Notes: generated by a model not told the origin, from the letters alone. A stretch of 64,000 nt of DNA from Sphingobium sp. YR768 (GCF_900111125.1 NZ_FOGE01000003.1:62001-126000); one strand, 5' to 3'. Counted from the first letter of the stretch, positions 43,117-53,313 are shown. A program made the numbers and translations.

Positions 43117-44517
43117 TTACAGATCGCCCTCCGCATAACTCCTGACCAGTTGATACAGGAAGCGGCGGCCATCCATGATCACGCTCACCCGATAGCGTTC
43201 GTTCAGCCCGTGGACGCCATTGCCGTCCGGCTCGCGGAACATGCCCGACACGCCGATGGTAGGGATGCCGGCCGCGTTCAACGTGCGCCCGTCGGTGCCG
43301 GCCGTGGTCATGAACGGCACGACCGGCGTTCCGCCCAACTGATCCTTCGACGCCTTCTCGATCGGTCCCATGATCTGCGGCGTGATCTTCGGGAAAACCG
43401 GCGATGGCCCCTGCTCCGGCTTGATCAGCGTCAGTTCCGGATCGGCGATCGCCTTCAGCAGCATGGCGTTGGCATTGTCGATCGTATCGCCCGGCAACAA
43501 ACGGCAGTTGATGGTCAGCCGCACGCTCTGCGGCAGGGCATTGGCGGCATGGCCGCCCTCGATCATCGTGGGGACACAGGTGGTGCGCAGCATGCCGTGC
43601 CATAGCGGCGACTGGCTGACGATCCGGTCCGCATCCGCATCCTTGGGGTTGGCGACCAGCCGCGCCATCGCCGCGCCCGTCTCGCCCCCGACGATCGGCG
43701 CCATGCGGGTGAAGAAGCCCTTGCTGGATTCGTTGAACGTCACCGGAAATTCCAGCTTGCTCAGCCGGTCCATCGCCCGCCCCATGCTGTAAAGCGCATT
43801 GTCCGGCCGGGGGCGCGAGGAATGGCCGCCCGGATTGGTCGCCTCCAGTATGAAATTGCCGCCGCCCTTTTCCGCCACCAGCACCGACACGACGACCCGC
43901 TTGCCATCTTGCGTCATCTCGCCATTGCCGCCTTCGTTCAGGCCCAGCTTCGCGTCTATCAGGTCGCGATGATTGTCGACCAGCCATTTCGCGCCATTGA
44001 CCCGGCCGCCGCCTTCCTCGCCACAGGTCAGCGCCATCTTCACCGTATGTTTGGGCTTCAGCCCTTCCTTGTTGAAGCGCAGCAGCGTGTCGATCCAGGC
44101 CGCGGCCTGCGACTTCATGTCGGCGACGCCGCGCCCGTACAGAACGCCATTTTCCTCGATCAGGGTGAAGGGGTCGCGCTTCCAGTCGGCCCGCTTGGCG
44201 TTCACCGTATCGATATGGCCCAGCAACAGCAGCGCATCGGGCTGGCGCCCTGGCAGGATCGCGACCAGATTGCCCGCCTTGGTGTCATCGGGCGGCACCA
44301 GCAACTGGATATTCTCCGCCGGGAAACCCGCTCCCTTCATCCGCGCCGCGACCTTTTCGACAAGGGTCGTGCAATTGCCGGTCGCGCCGGTGCTGTCGGT
44401 TTCGACCAGTTCCTTCAATATCGCGCGATACTGCACCTCGCCCGGATCGGCTGTCGCGGCGAAGGCACCAGCAGGTGTCAGCAGGGCAAGGGCGAAGGCG
44501 ATCTTGGCATAAGGCAT
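43117..44517 (-). CDS. secreted M20-family metallopeptidase (paralogue 1)
   Basis: A 466-residue exported di-zinc peptidase (signal peptide MPYAKIAFALALLTPAGAFA). Metal-site motifs: LLLGHIDTVNAKRADW, YGRGVADMKSQAAAWI, ALTCGEEGGGRVNG, LGLNEGGNGEM and, near the end, TAGTDGRTLNAAGIPTIGVS with NGVHGLNER. NPGGHSSRPRPDNALYSMG is the lid-domain histidine segment. It is clearly similar along its whole length to the M20 gene at 55289. It lies 152 nt downstream of the amidohydrolase at 44670, same strand, in the flank of the FecIR locus. Confidence 0.92.
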   Translation of the reverse strand: MPYAKIAFALALLTPAGAFAATADPGEVQYRAILKELVETDSTGATGNCTTLVEKVAARMKGAGFPAENIQLLVPPDDTKAGNLVAILPGRQPDALLLLGHIDTVNAKRADWKRDPFTLIEENGVLYGRGVADMKSQAAAWIDTLLRFNKEGLKPKHTVKMALTCGEEGGGRVNGAKWLVDNHRDLIDAKLGLNEGGNGEMTQDGKRVVVSVLVAEKGGGNFILEATNPGGHSSRPRPDNALYSMGRAMDRLSKLEFPVTFNESSKGFFTRMAPIVGGETGAAMARLVANPKDADADRIVSQSPLWHGMLRTTCVPTMIEGGHAANALPQSVRLTINCRLLPGDTIDNANAMLLKAIADPELTLIKPEQGPSPVFPKITPQIMGPIEKASKDQLGGTPVVPFMTTAGTDGRTLNAAGIPTIGVSGMFREPDGNGVHGLNERYRVSVIMDGRRFLYQLVRSYAEGDL

Positions 44518-44669
44518 CAGCGGCTCTCCCCGGAGCGGATCATGGGAACAACATGCTTCACTGCCGGATCATAGCGCCGCGCAGGTGAAGCTCGCGGCGG
44601 CCTTATATCCCCGTCCTGATAGCGCGGCAGCAACGACCAGACGCCCGGATCGCTCCTTGCCCGCCCGGC

Positions 44670-46115
44670 TCATTTAAGCGTTTCGGGCGGCGACGGCTTG
44701 GCCAGCGGTACGGGGACATGGCGGGGCATATAGACCTGCCCGTCCTTGATCACGATATTGCCGTTGCGCACCACCATCTCGACCTTGGCCAGATCGTCCA
44801 GATTCTGGTCCGGATTGCCCGCCACGACGATGACATCGGCCAGCTTGCCCGGCTCCAGCGTGCCCAGCTTGTCCCCCATATCCATGATCTGCGCATTGAC
44901 GCGGGTTGCCGCCATCAGCGCCTTGGCCGGGGAATAGCCCGCCTTTTGGAGGAATTTGAGGTCGGCGATGTAGATGTTGGGCGTGTTGTAGAAGGAACCG
45001 CCGATATTGTCGGTGCCGACACCAATGGTGATCCCGGCGGCGATCATCTTCTTGAGGATATCATAATTGGCCTGCGCCGCCATGGAGAAACGGCGCGACG
45101 CCGTGCCCGCATAGACGCCACGGGAATCGAACAGCCCCTGATAGACCTGCATGGTGGGGATGGAGGCCGTACCCTTCTGCGCCATCAGTTTGATCGTCTC
45201 GTCGGTGCGCGGCAGCGGATGCTCGATGGAGTCCACCCCGGCATCGACCGCCATCTGGGTGTAGATGGTCTCGCAGTCGCAGGTGACTTTCAGGCCCAGC
45301 CGATGCGCCTCCGCCACGCCTGCCTTCACCTCGTCCGGGGCGAAATGGCTAGCAATCTTGATATGGCTGGCGCCCATCTTGTAGGTTTCGCGTACTGCCT
45401 TCACCCAGTCATCCGCACCATTGGCTTCGCGCGTATAGGCGGCGCTGTGGATCGGGGTCAGCGGCCGGTCGGCGGCATGGCCGCCCGTGCCGGTGATGAT
45501 ATGCCCGGCGGCAAAGACGCGTGGCCCCGGCGCCATATCCTTTTCCAACCATTCGCTAATGATATAGGGCGCGTTCAGCGGCCCGCTCATGTCACGGACC
45601 GACGTGATCCCATTTTCCAGCAGCATTTGCAGGCTGCGCAACGCGCGCAGCGTGGCATGGCCTTCACTGTCGGTCATGTCCGCCGGGGTTTCAGGCGTCG
45701 GATAGGTCGAATGGACATGCATGTCGATCAGGCCGGGCATCACCGTCTTGCCGGTGACGTCGACGATCTTCGCATCGGCCGGCCAGGCGGTCGAACCGGC
45801 TGCCAGCACCGCCACGATCTTGTTCTGCTGGATCACGACCGATCCGGGATAGGCCGCGCTCTTGACGGAATCGAAGATGCGCCCGCCGGTCAGCACCAAT
45901 GTCCCGTCGAAACCCTGCTTGCGGGGAATGGCCGGGGTGCGCTGCGGATTGTCGGCCGTCACCTGATCGGGATATTGCACCTTGCGCCGGTCGTTGAAAT
46001 CCTGCGCCAGCGCGGTGCCGCCCAGCAGCAGCGCCAGCGGCAGGATGCGCTTTGCCCCCTGCAAGGCGCGGCGCGCTTCATTCCGCGCGAAATCCTGAAT
46101 GCTGTCCCTCTTCAC
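44670..46115 (-). CDS. secreted amidohydrolase-family enzyme
   Basis: A 481-residue amidohydrolase of the imidazolonepropionase/prolidase-like branch. An N-terminal charged stretch and hydrophobic helix (RILPLALLLGGTALAQ, about 24-39) form a long signal peptide. Metal motifs: GLIDMHVHSTYP (HxH), the ASHIKIASHF lysine region, EHPLPRTDE with the histidine, and GVGTDNIGG with the aspartate. The C-terminal beta-sandwich residues (GKLADVIVVAGNPDQNLDDL) follow. The start is GTG 46115, preceded by GGGGGG. Relatives cleave dipeptides or carbamoyl compounds; substrate unknown. Divergent from the STN receptor gene, 177 nt apart. Confidence 0.85.
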   Translation of the reverse strand: MKRDSIQDFARNEARRALQGAKRILPLALLLGGTALAQDFNDRRKVQYPDQVTADNPQRTPAIPRKQGFDGTLVLTGGRIFDSVKSAAYPGSVVIQQNKIVAVLAAGSTAWPADAKIVDVTGKTVMPGLIDMHVHSTYPTPETPADMTDSEGHATLRALRSLQMLLENGITSVRDMSGPLNAPYIISEWLEKDMAPGPRVFAAGHIITGTGGHAADRPLTPIHSAAYTREANGADDWVKAVRETYKMGASHIKIASHFAPDEVKAGVAEAHRLGLKVTCDCETIYTQMAVDAGVDSIEHPLPRTDETIKLMAQKGTASIPTMQVYQGLFDSRGVYAGTASRRFSMAAQANYDILKKMIAAGITIGVGTDNIGGSFYNTPNIYIADLKFLQKAGYSPAKALMAATRVNAQIMDMGDKLGTLEPGKLADVIVVAGNPDQNLDDLAKVEMVVRNGNIVIKDGQVYMPRHVPVPLAKPSPPETLK

Positions 46116-46292
46116 CTGACGCCCCCCGGTCTGAACCTGTCTGCCCCTAAAGACGCAGGCCGGATGGATAGCCTCCCGATAAAATAGGCCTCCGGCGGCA
46201 TTTGCGTCGAAAAGCCGATCGCGCGGATACCGGAAAAGTCGGTTTCGTCCGTTGTGGAGGAAAGGAACCGTGCGGGGTGAGGCAGGTCGATC

Positions 46293-48809
46293 TTGGCAGA
46301 GCGGGGAAGGACTTTCAGACAGTCGTTCGCGCATGTCGGGATCATCGGCCCGGCATCGCTTGGCCTGCTCGCTTTATCCTGCCCGGCAAAGGCCGGTTCG
46401 GTTGGACCGACCAGCATTGCCGTGCCGCAGCAGCGGCTGGAAAAGGCGATCCAGCAACTGGCCGTGCAGACACGTCGGCAGGTCATTTTCGCCCCCTCCC
46501 CCCTGACCCGGAAACTGTCCGCGCCGATCAACGGCTATCTGACATTCGAAGACGCGCTGCGTCGTCTGCTCAAGGGCACAGGTCTGACATTCCGGCAAAG
46601 CGTCAACGGCGTCATCTCGATCGAACCGGAGCGAGAGGAAGCGCCTCCCCCCGCAACGCCTGCCGAACCGATCGCCGCGCCGCCCAATCCGCAGGCGCTG
46701 GTCGTCATCGGCACGCATATCTTCGAACCCGTGACCTTTGCCGGCGACATCCAGTTGCGCCCCGCCAGCTTTTCGCTCGACGCCCTGCTGGATGATGGCG
46801 CCGGCCCCAACGCCCAGCCGGGCAGTTCGGGGCAGCAGGGTATCGTCGTGCGCGGCATCGGAATGGCGGGGGAAGCCACGACCGCCGTCTATTTCGGTGA
46901 CGTCGCCATCACCGGCCCGTCCGGCACCGGGAGCGATGCCGCACGCACCACCATGGACCTGGCGCTGGTCGACATCTACAGCGTCAGCACGGTGCGCACG
47001 GCGCGCAACACCGAACATGGCGTCGGCGCGCTGGCCGGCGAAGTGGAGGTGGAGCCGGAACCCGCCAAACTCGGCAAATGGGAAGGCAAGTCGACACTCG
47101 GCTTTTCGCTGCTGGAGGGCGGCGATCCGGGCTATCAGGTCGCGGGAACGGTCAACGCGCCGGTCGGTGAAAATGCCGCTGTCCGGCTGACCGGCTATGC
47201 CAACCGACAGGGCGGCTTCGTCGACAATATCCGCACCGGCGACGATAATGTGAACGGCGATGCGATGCAGGGCGTCCGCCTGATCACCCGCTATGCCCCC
47301 CATGCCGATCTCGACATATCGGCGCTGCTCACATGGCAGCATCGGCGCATATCGGACAGCGGCGCCTGGAGCCGCGCGCTGCGGCGCTATAATATGGACC
47401 GGCAATTCCTGGCCCCGACGACCCATGACTTTCTGCTGGGACGGCTGAAGGCGGCGTACCAGATGGACGCGATCCGCCTCACCAGCATTTCGGCCTATTA
47501 TCGCTGGAAGCTCGACCGGAAATTCGACCGCACCAATCCCACTTTGCTTCAGGCGTCGGACCCGGCCGCCTGCCAGCGCTATTTCGCCCTCGGCACCAAT
47601 GCCATGTGCGACACGGAACAGGTCGACGCCTTCACCGACCATGTGGAGAGCCTGACCCCCGCCCTGCTCCACATTCCCATCACCCTGCGCCGCATGTCGC
47701 AGGAAGTCCGTCTGGAAAACCGTCCCGGCGCCCCGATCGACTGGACCGCAGGGCTGATGCTGGACCACCGGTCGGAACATTTCAGCAGCGGCCTCTCCGT
47801 CTATACTGATGATGACGCGCCGACCGACTATTTCGGCCTGCGCGAGATGGCGATCAGCCGGACACAGGCCGCCATTTTCGGCGACGTCGCCTATCATGGT
47901 GAAGGCGGCTGGCTGGCGTCGCTCGGCCTGCGTTATGACTGGCATCGCGTATCGTCCCGCAACGATGTGCTCGTCCCGAACATCATCAGCGGGTCGATCG
48001 ATTCCTGGCCGTTGACGGTCAAGCGATCGCAGGGCCTCTATGCGCGGGCGCATCTGGACCTGCCGGTCGACGATCATGTGACGCTGCACTGGCAGGCGAC
48101 CCGCAGCTTCCGTCCGGCGGGGGTGAACACGGCCTCGGTCCTCGTCCCCAACCAGCGAACCTTCGAAGCGGATAGCCTGCTGGGCGCGGAATTCGGCCTG
48201 AAGGCGCGATGGAACCCGGCCCTGTCCTTCACGCTGATGGGCTATCTGAACCTGTGGCAGGATATGCAATATCGCGCCTTGTCGGAAAACCGCTCCCACG
48301 CCTATATCGTCAATGTCGGCAATGCCGCGATCGCCGGCACGGAAATGGAAATGACGGTCACGCCGTCCGACCGCACCACCATCCGCCTGTCGAGCAGCAT
48401 CATCCTGAGCCAGATCGAACGGATAGCGCCGGGTGCCGCCGCCGTGGGCGTCGTGGAGAAGGGCGATCCGATCCCCTTCGCCTCCACCTTTCGCGCCAGC
48501 CTCAGCCTGATGCAGCGCTGGCCCCTGGAGGACGGACGGGCCATCAGCGCCAAAGCCCATTGGCAATATCAGTCCGGATTCCACTCCACCTTCAGCCGGA
48601 ACGACCCGGATTATCTGGCGACGAAGGGCTTCCTGCTGCTTAATACGGACGCCGCCTATAACTGGCGCAATGCGTCCATTTCGGTGTCCGTCAAAAATCT
48701 TTTCAATGTTCGTGCAGATTTACGCGCTTTGAATAATGGATTCGGGGCGGGTCAAACGTTCAGCTACAGGCCACGGGAATTTTCGTTGGTCTGGACAAGA
48801 CGATGGTAA
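46293..48809 (+). CDS. FecA-like TonB-dependent transducer with STN domain
   Basis: An 838-residue outer-membrane receptor. The signal peptide ends around residue 35 (SCPAKAG). The STN signalling domain spans about 42-112 (AVPQQRLEKAIQQLAVQTRR then FEDALRRLLKGTGLTFRQS and GVISIEP), then a proline-rich linker, a TonB-box-like ALVVIG at about 135-140, a plug and a 22-strand-type barrel ending REFSLVWTRRW. The plug lacks the usual RGPQGTLYGRN signature (STVRTARNTEHGVGALAGEV instead). The start is TTG 46293; GAGG lies about 12 nt upstream. The sigma and FecR genes follow, giving a FecA-FecI-FecR type surface-signalling set. Confidence 0.88.
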   Translation: MAERGRTFRQSFAHVGIIGPASLGLLALSCPAKAGSVGPTSIAVPQQRLEKAIQQLAVQTRRQVIFAPSPLTRKLSAPINGYLTFEDALRRLLKGTGLTFRQSVNGVISIEPEREEAPPPATPAEPIAAPPNPQALVVIGTHIFEPVTFAGDIQLRPASFSLDALLDDGAGPNAQPGSSGQQGIVVRGIGMAGEATTAVYFGDVAITGPSGTGSDAARTTMDLALVDIYSVSTVRTARNTEHGVGALAGEVEVEPEPAKLGKWEGKSTLGFSLLEGGDPGYQVAGTVNAPVGENAAVRLTGYANRQGGFVDNIRTGDDNVNGDAMQGVRLITRYAPHADLDISALLTWQHRRISDSGAWSRALRRYNMDRQFLAPTTHDFLLGRLKAAYQMDAIRLTSISAYYRWKLDRKFDRTNPTLLQASDPAACQRYFALGTNAMCDTEQVDAFTDHVESLTPALLHIPITLRRMSQEVRLENRPGAPIDWTAGLMLDHRSEHFSSGLSVYTDDDAPTDYFGLREMAISRTQAAIFGDVAYHGEGGWLASLGLRYDWHRVSSRNDVLVPNIISGSIDSWPLTVKRSQGLYARAHLDLPVDDHVTLHWQATRSFRPAGVNTASVLVPNQRTFEADSLLGAEFGLKARWNPALSFTLMGYLNLWQDMQYRALSENRSHAYIVNVGNAAIAGTEMEMTVTPSDRTTIRLSSSIILSQIERIAPGAAAVGVVEKGDPIPFASTFRASLSLMQRWPLEDGRAISAKAHWQYQSGFHSTFSRNDPDYLATKGFLLLNTDAAYNWRNASISVSVKNLFNVRADLRALNNGFGAGQTFSYRPREFSLVWTRRW

Positions 48810-48890
48810 CATCGCCGGATCGCGATACCGACAGGCCAATAGGGGGACGTGGAGAGGAACGGAGCTATTTGACAGGGGAATAGGCATCCG

Positions 48891-49424
48891 ATGGACCAGT
48901 ATCGCGGTACGCAATTAAGTCTCGCTCCGTCCCATCCGCTGCATCAGCGGGACCTGATCCCGTTCATCCCTGCCCTGCGCAGCTATTTCGTCCGGAAAAC
49001 CGGCAATCTGAACATCGTGGACGATCTGGTGCAGGACGTGATGCTGCGCATCCTGGCGCGGCGATCGACCGACCAGATCGATAATCCCGAAGCCTATCTG
49101 TTCCGCACCGCCGCCAATGTGCTGCGCGACAAGGCCCGCCGCGACAGCGTTCGCAAGGTCGAGATGCAAAAAAATCTGACCGAAAGCGATCATCCTGTTG
49201 AGGAATGTTCGCCAGACCGCGTCATAGTTGCAAGAGAAGAGATATTGCGGGTCGCGGCGGCGTTGCAGGAACTGCCCGAACGAACACGGGACATATTCCT
49301 GATGAAGCGGTTCGAAGGTTTGTCCCATGCGGAAATCGCGGCAAGGGTCGGCCTTTCGGTCAGTGGTATTGAAAAGCAGATCGCAAAAGCGGTAGCGCAT
49401 CTCGCCCGGCGAATGTCGAAGTGA
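48891..49424 (+). CDS. ECF sigma factor, FecI-like
   Basis: A 177-residue sigma-70 family factor with only regions 2 and 4. Region 2 contains LRSYFVRKTGNLNIVDDLVQ followed by DVMLRILARRS and AYLFRTAANVLRDKARRD. Region 4 has LPERTRDIFLMKRFEGLSHA followed by EIAARVGLSVSGIEKQIAKA, the promoter -35 helix-turn-helix. It lies 81 nt after the STN receptor and 17 nt before the FecR gene, the classic iron-starvation-type arrangement, though nothing here shows that iron is the signal. Confidence 0.93.
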   Translation: MDQYRGTQLSLAPSHPLHQRDLIPFIPALRSYFVRKTGNLNIVDDLVQDVMLRILARRSTDQIDNPEAYLFRTAANVLRDKARRDSVRKVEMQKNLTESDHPVEECSPDRVIVAREEILRVAAALQELPERTRDIFLMKRFEGLSHAEIAARVGLSVSGIEKQIAKAVAHLARRMSK

Positions 49425-49441
49425 AAGGTTAAGGCGCAACC

Positions 49442-50488
49442 ATGGCTGATCGGTTTGATGTTGCCGCTGCATATCTGGCGCGCATGCTTTCGCGTCGGGA
49501 TTCTCCGGCCATGCAGTCCGAAATGGACAAATGGGAAGAGGCCGCGCCGGAAAATCGCAAAGCGATGGAAGATGTGTTCGCCGCCTGGGATGTCGCCGGA
49601 TCGACCCAGGACAGCCCCGAAATTCAGCAGATGCTGGCCGACATGCGTGAACGCACCCAGCCGAAGCGCGAAAGCTGGCTGCGTTCCGGCACCGGGAAAT
49701 GGGCCATCGCCGCCGGGCTGGTCGCCATGGTGTCCGCCTCTGCCATCGTCTGGTTCGGCAAGAGCGGTTCGACGCCCGGCGCCAGTGAGCAGGCGCAGAT
49801 CGCGGCCGCCGCGAACGATCCCCAGATTCTGACCAGCGGCAAGGAACGACGCACCATCCGCCTGCCGGATGGATCGCGCATCACGCTGGATCGCGACAGC
49901 AGCATCAGGTTGGCCTATTCCGACAATCAGCGCGGCGTCACACTGCGAAATGGCCGCGCCCATTTCGCAGTGCACAAGGATGCGAGCCGCCCCTTCATCG
50001 TCTCGGCCGGCCGGCTGACCGCCACGGCCGTCGGCACCGCCTTCGACGTCAGCCTCTCGCCCAAGGGCGAAGGCGTGATGATATCGGAAGGCACCGTCCG
50101 CGTCGTCACCCAGTTGTCCGCAGAGCATGGCGGCCATACGACCCTGCTCAATGCGGGCATGAAGCTGGTGCAATATGCCGGTTCGGTCGAACTGATCCCG
50201 GTCGACATCATGCAGGAATCCGCCTGGACCGACGGCAAGATCATCTTTTCATCGCATTGCCTGACCGACGTCGCGCGTCAGATGAACCCCTATGCCGGCG
50301 ATGCCCTGCTGGTCGACAGGGACGCCGCGCGCATCGCAATCAGCGGCGTGTTCGACCTGAATAATGCGGAAGGGCTGGCCCATGCGCTGGAGCAACAGGG
50401 GCTGGCAACCGTGCGCCATCAAAGTGGCAAGATCATCATCTCCCGCCTTCCGGCAGCCGGTTCAACCGACTGCCGGAGCATGAGTTGA
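49442..50488 (+). CDS. FecR-family anti-sigma factor / signal relay
   Basis: A 348-residue single-pass inner-membrane protein. The cytoplasmic DUF4880-type part (1-85, WEEAAPENRKAMEDVFAAWD) would bind the sigma factor. One membrane helix spans about 87-106 (WAIAAGLVAMVSASAIVWFG). The periplasmic FecR domain has RRTIRLPDGSRITLDRDSSI, GVTLRNGRAHFAVHKDASRP and ATAVGTAFDVSLSPKGEGVM. The C-terminal DUF4974-like part (SSHCLTDVARQMNPYAGDAL, AISGVFDLNNAEGLAHALEQ) would contact the receptor STN domain. It ends 12 nt from the convergent M14 gene. Confidence 0.93.
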   Translation: MADRFDVAAAYLARMLSRRDSPAMQSEMDKWEEAAPENRKAMEDVFAAWDVAGSTQDSPEIQQMLADMRERTQPKRESWLRSGTGKWAIAAGLVAMVSASAIVWFGKSGSTPGASEQAQIAAAANDPQILTSGKERRTIRLPDGSRITLDRDSSIRLAYSDNQRGVTLRNGRAHFAVHKDASRPFIVSAGRLTATAVGTAFDVSLSPKGEGVMISEGTVRVVTQLSAEHGGHTTLLNAGMKLVQYAGSVELIPVDIMQESAWTDGKIIFSSHCLTDVARQMNPYAGDALLVDRDAARIAISGVFDLNNAEGLAHALEQQGLATVRHQSGKIIISRLPAAGSTDCRSMS

Positions 50489-50500
50489 AGTCGCACCCTA

Positions 50501-53257
50501 TCAGGGTTTCGCCGACGGCCCGTAGAGCAGCGCGTTGAACAGGAATTTGAATGTGCCATAGGCCTGCGCGCGGTGCGCCACTTCGGGCGCCATGACGAAC
50601 AGCTTCCCCTTGCCGACATCGATGTCCGCAACGGCGATCGTCCCCGCCAGCTTCTCCTGCCCCACGGCCCAGCCACTGCGCAGCAGATCGCGCCCGTCGA
50701 ACCAGGATATGCTCTTATAGCCCGCACCACCGGCAACCGGGGTGAAGCTCTGCGCCTGATTGAAGAAGACATCGACCTGATCGGGCAGGCCAAAGGCCAG
50801 CGGCTGACGATTGTCGACGCGCGCGCGCAGAATCGCGCCGGGGATATAGAAATTCTTGATATCCAGCGCCTTGGCCGCGCCATCCACTTCCCGCGTCAGG
50901 GCGGGCTTGAGCGGTGTGGAAAACAGGTCGACGAAACGGGCGGAACTGCCGATCGCGACGACGCTGCCGCCATTGCGGGCGAAGGCAGCGATGGCCGGCA
51001 CCGTCTTGGCATCCGTCACCTTGCCCAGCATCGCGCGATATTGAGCGGGCGTGTCGTTCAGGTCCGGCTGGCGGCTCGGCCGGTCGGAGCCCCATGCCCC
51101 CTCGGGCGGGAGCGCATCGTCGGCGAACAGCAGGACATCATAATCCTTTTCCAGATTGCCCGCGTCCAGCCGCTGCGGGAAAACCTGTTCGAACGGGAAT
51201 TCGAACCGTTCCAGCAGCCAGCGCGTCCATCCCGCCGTGATCAGCCCGCCATAGCGATCGACCAGCCCGATCCGCACGGGTTTGAGCGCGATCATCTCGC
51301 CCTGCGGCTTTGCGGCCACCGCCTGGGCGACGATCCCCAGTTCGCTCGTTGCCTTCGCAACGATGCTCTTCGCCTGCGCTGACGCCGGTATCCAGATCGC
51401 GCCGGGCTGCATCGCCTTGCCATTCACGCTCGTCGCCTGCCGGACCCAGGCCGGACGGACACCGGCCTTGAGCAGGCGATTGGTCAGGATGAAGCCGTTA
51501 TTGCTGGCATGGCTGACGATCCAGCCGGCATCGCCCTGCCCCTCGATCCGGCCGGGCGGCGGCGCCAAAGGCTCTGACAGGATGTCAAAGCCTTCGGGCA
51601 TCGGGGCCAGGATGCGGTCGAACGCGACCCCCATCTGATAGGCCAGCGTATAGCCGGTAATGTCATAGGGCGCCTTGGGCGGACCACCGGGATAATCGGT
51701 GTCGTGCGGATGATCCTGCGGCTCGAACATATCCAATATATGCGGGCGATAGGCCTGCGCCGTGCGCACGATATAGGAACCGGCGGCATAGCTTTTGCCC
51801 CCAGCCGTGAAGGGTGCGTCGGCCCGCTCGACATCGACGCCATTCTTGATCAGCGCGTTGAGGAAGGTGACGGCGGTCGGCAGATCGGGCTGATCGGCAG
51901 GAATGACATAGGCGCGCGGATCGCGTTCCGCGGGCGGCTGCATCAGCGTGCCATACAGCTTGGGATCGATCTTCTTCGGTCCGCTGGCCATGGGACGATT
52001 ATATTCGTCCTTGCCCTCCACCTTCAACGGCGCGGCATTGACCAGCCGGTCGACCTTGGCAGGCGTCACGGTCCAGCTATCGCGGCTGCCCTTCTCTATG
52101 CTGTTCATGCCCATCCGCCAGATGTTGAACAGCAACCGCTCCCGATTGCGGGAGGCATAGTCGATCACGGCGCGATTGAGCGTCCATTGATAATCGAGCG
52201 AATCCTGCAAATGCCAGTCGCGCGGCGCGATCGGCATCATCTCGTCCCCGCGCGGCAATTGCGTGCCGGGCACCAGCGGGATCTTCGCGGGCGTGGGACC
52301 GCCGATAATCTCGGTCAGCAGGCCGATGCTGTTGTGGAAATAGGCGACCGACCGTTCCATGCCATTATGCCAGGTGGAATAGCGCGCCGCGCTGCGCGTG
52401 CCCGATCCCGCCTTGCCCTCGGCAATCAGGCGGGAATGCATGGAAAAGCCCACCTCGTTGAGCTGCGACATGACGATCGGATCATAGTTGAAGTTGAACG
52501 GATCGCGGAAGGGCGGGACGAACACCACCATGCCTTCCGGCCCGGTCTGATGCTGGTTGTAGATGATCTGCGGATACCATGTGCGGAACAACTGCCGGTT
52601 GACATTTTCCGTCTCCGGCATCGCCATCATATAGCTGTCGCGGTTATTATCATGGCCGATATATTTCTGGTACAGCACCGGCAGCGTCGCAAATTCCCGC
52701 GCCTTGGGATCGGCATGGCGCATGTACCAGTTGGCGACCAGTTCCATCCCGTCCGGATTATCCTGCGCGAACAGGATGATGCAATCGTCCAGCATCCGCA
52801 TCGTTTCCGGGTCGGACTGGGTCAGCATCCGGTGGAGCACCTGAATCTGCCCCTGCGCGGTCACCGTCTCGGTCGCGTGCATGCCCGCGTCGATCCAGAC
52901 GATCGCCTTGCCCTGCGCCGACAGGCGCTGCGCCTCCTTCTCGTCCACGCCCTTGGCGCGCGCCAGCTTCTGCGCAATGTCGCGATAGTGATCCAGTTTC
53001 GCCAGATTGGCGGGGGACGAGACGATCGCCATCCATTGCGTCCGCCCTTCTGCCGTCTTGCCCATGTCGACCAGCTTCATCCGGTCGCTCTCACCGGCCA
53101 GCTTCTTCAGATAGGCTTCATATTCGCTATAATTGGCCAGATAATAATCCGTGCCCGGCTTCTGCTTGAAAAAGGCCTCCGGCGCGGTCTGCGCGGTCAG
53201 GGAAACGGATTGCGCCAGCATGCCGGCGGTCAGCAACAGCCAATGGGGTTTCATCAT
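50501..53257 (-). CDS. secreted M14-family zinc carboxypeptidase
   Basis: A 918-residue exported peptidase. After a signal peptide (HWLLLTAGMLAQSVSLTAQ) the M14 domain shows zinc ligands in DAGMHATETVTAQGQ (HxxE), FAQDNPDGMELVANW, a YNQHQTGPEGMVVF segment with the third zinc histidine, and the catalytic Glu in IGLLTEIIGGPTPA. From about residue 450 to 900 there is a long second region with a GATase-like VVAIGSSARFVDLF part (Rossmann-like), as in other large sphingomonad M14 proteins. It is much longer than pancreatic-type enzymes. 56 nt downstream of the amidohydrolase-CIA30 gene, so probably the same transcript. Start 53257 or 53254. Confidence 0.88.
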   Translation of the reverse strand: MMKPHWLLLTAGMLAQSVSLTAQTAPEAFFKQKPGTDYYLANYSEYEAYLKKLAGESDRMKLVDMGKTAEGRTQWMAIVSSPANLAKLDHYRDIAQKLARAKGVDEKEAQRLSAQGKAIVWIDAGMHATETVTAQGQIQVLHRMLTQSDPETMRMLDDCIILFAQDNPDGMELVANWYMRHADPKAREFATLPVLYQKYIGHDNNRDSYMMAMPETENVNRQLFRTWYPQIIYNQHQTGPEGMVVFVPPFRDPFNFNYDPIVMSQLNEVGFSMHSRLIAEGKAGSGTRSAARYSTWHNGMERSVAYFHNSIGLLTEIIGGPTPAKIPLVPGTQLPRGDEMMPIAPRDWHLQDSLDYQWTLNRAVIDYASRNRERLLFNIWRMGMNSIEKGSRDSWTVTPAKVDRLVNAAPLKVEGKDEYNRPMASGPKKIDPKLYGTLMQPPAERDPRAYVIPADQPDLPTAVTFLNALIKNGVDVERADAPFTAGGKSYAAGSYIVRTAQAYRPHILDMFEPQDHPHDTDYPGGPPKAPYDITGYTLAYQMGVAFDRILAPMPEGFDILSEPLAPPPGRIEGQGDAGWIVSHASNNGFILTNRLLKAGVRPAWVRQATSVNGKAMQPGAIWIPASAQAKSIVAKATSELGIVAQAVAAKPQGEMIALKPVRIGLVDRYGGLITAGWTRWLLERFEFPFEQVFPQRLDAGNLEKDYDVLLFADDALPPEGAWGSDRPSRQPDLNDTPAQYRAMLGKVTDAKTVPAIAAFARNGGSVVAIGSSARFVDLFSTPLKPALTREVDGAAKALDIKNFYIPGAILRARVDNRQPLAFGLPDQVDVFFNQAQSFTPVAGGAGYKSISWFDGRDLLRSGWAVGQEKLAGTIAVADIDVGKGKLFVMAPEVAHRAQAYGTFKFLFNALLYGPSAKP

Positions 53258-53313
53258 GGCTCCATGGAATCAGATATTTAGGATGGTGGGTGTAGTCCGG
53301 TCCGGGCAATCCG

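Noticed and set aside
46374..48584. Minus-strand open frame of 736 codons opposite the STN receptor
   Set aside because: Antisense shadow in GC-rich DNA; the plus strand carries signal peptide, STN, plug and barrel features.
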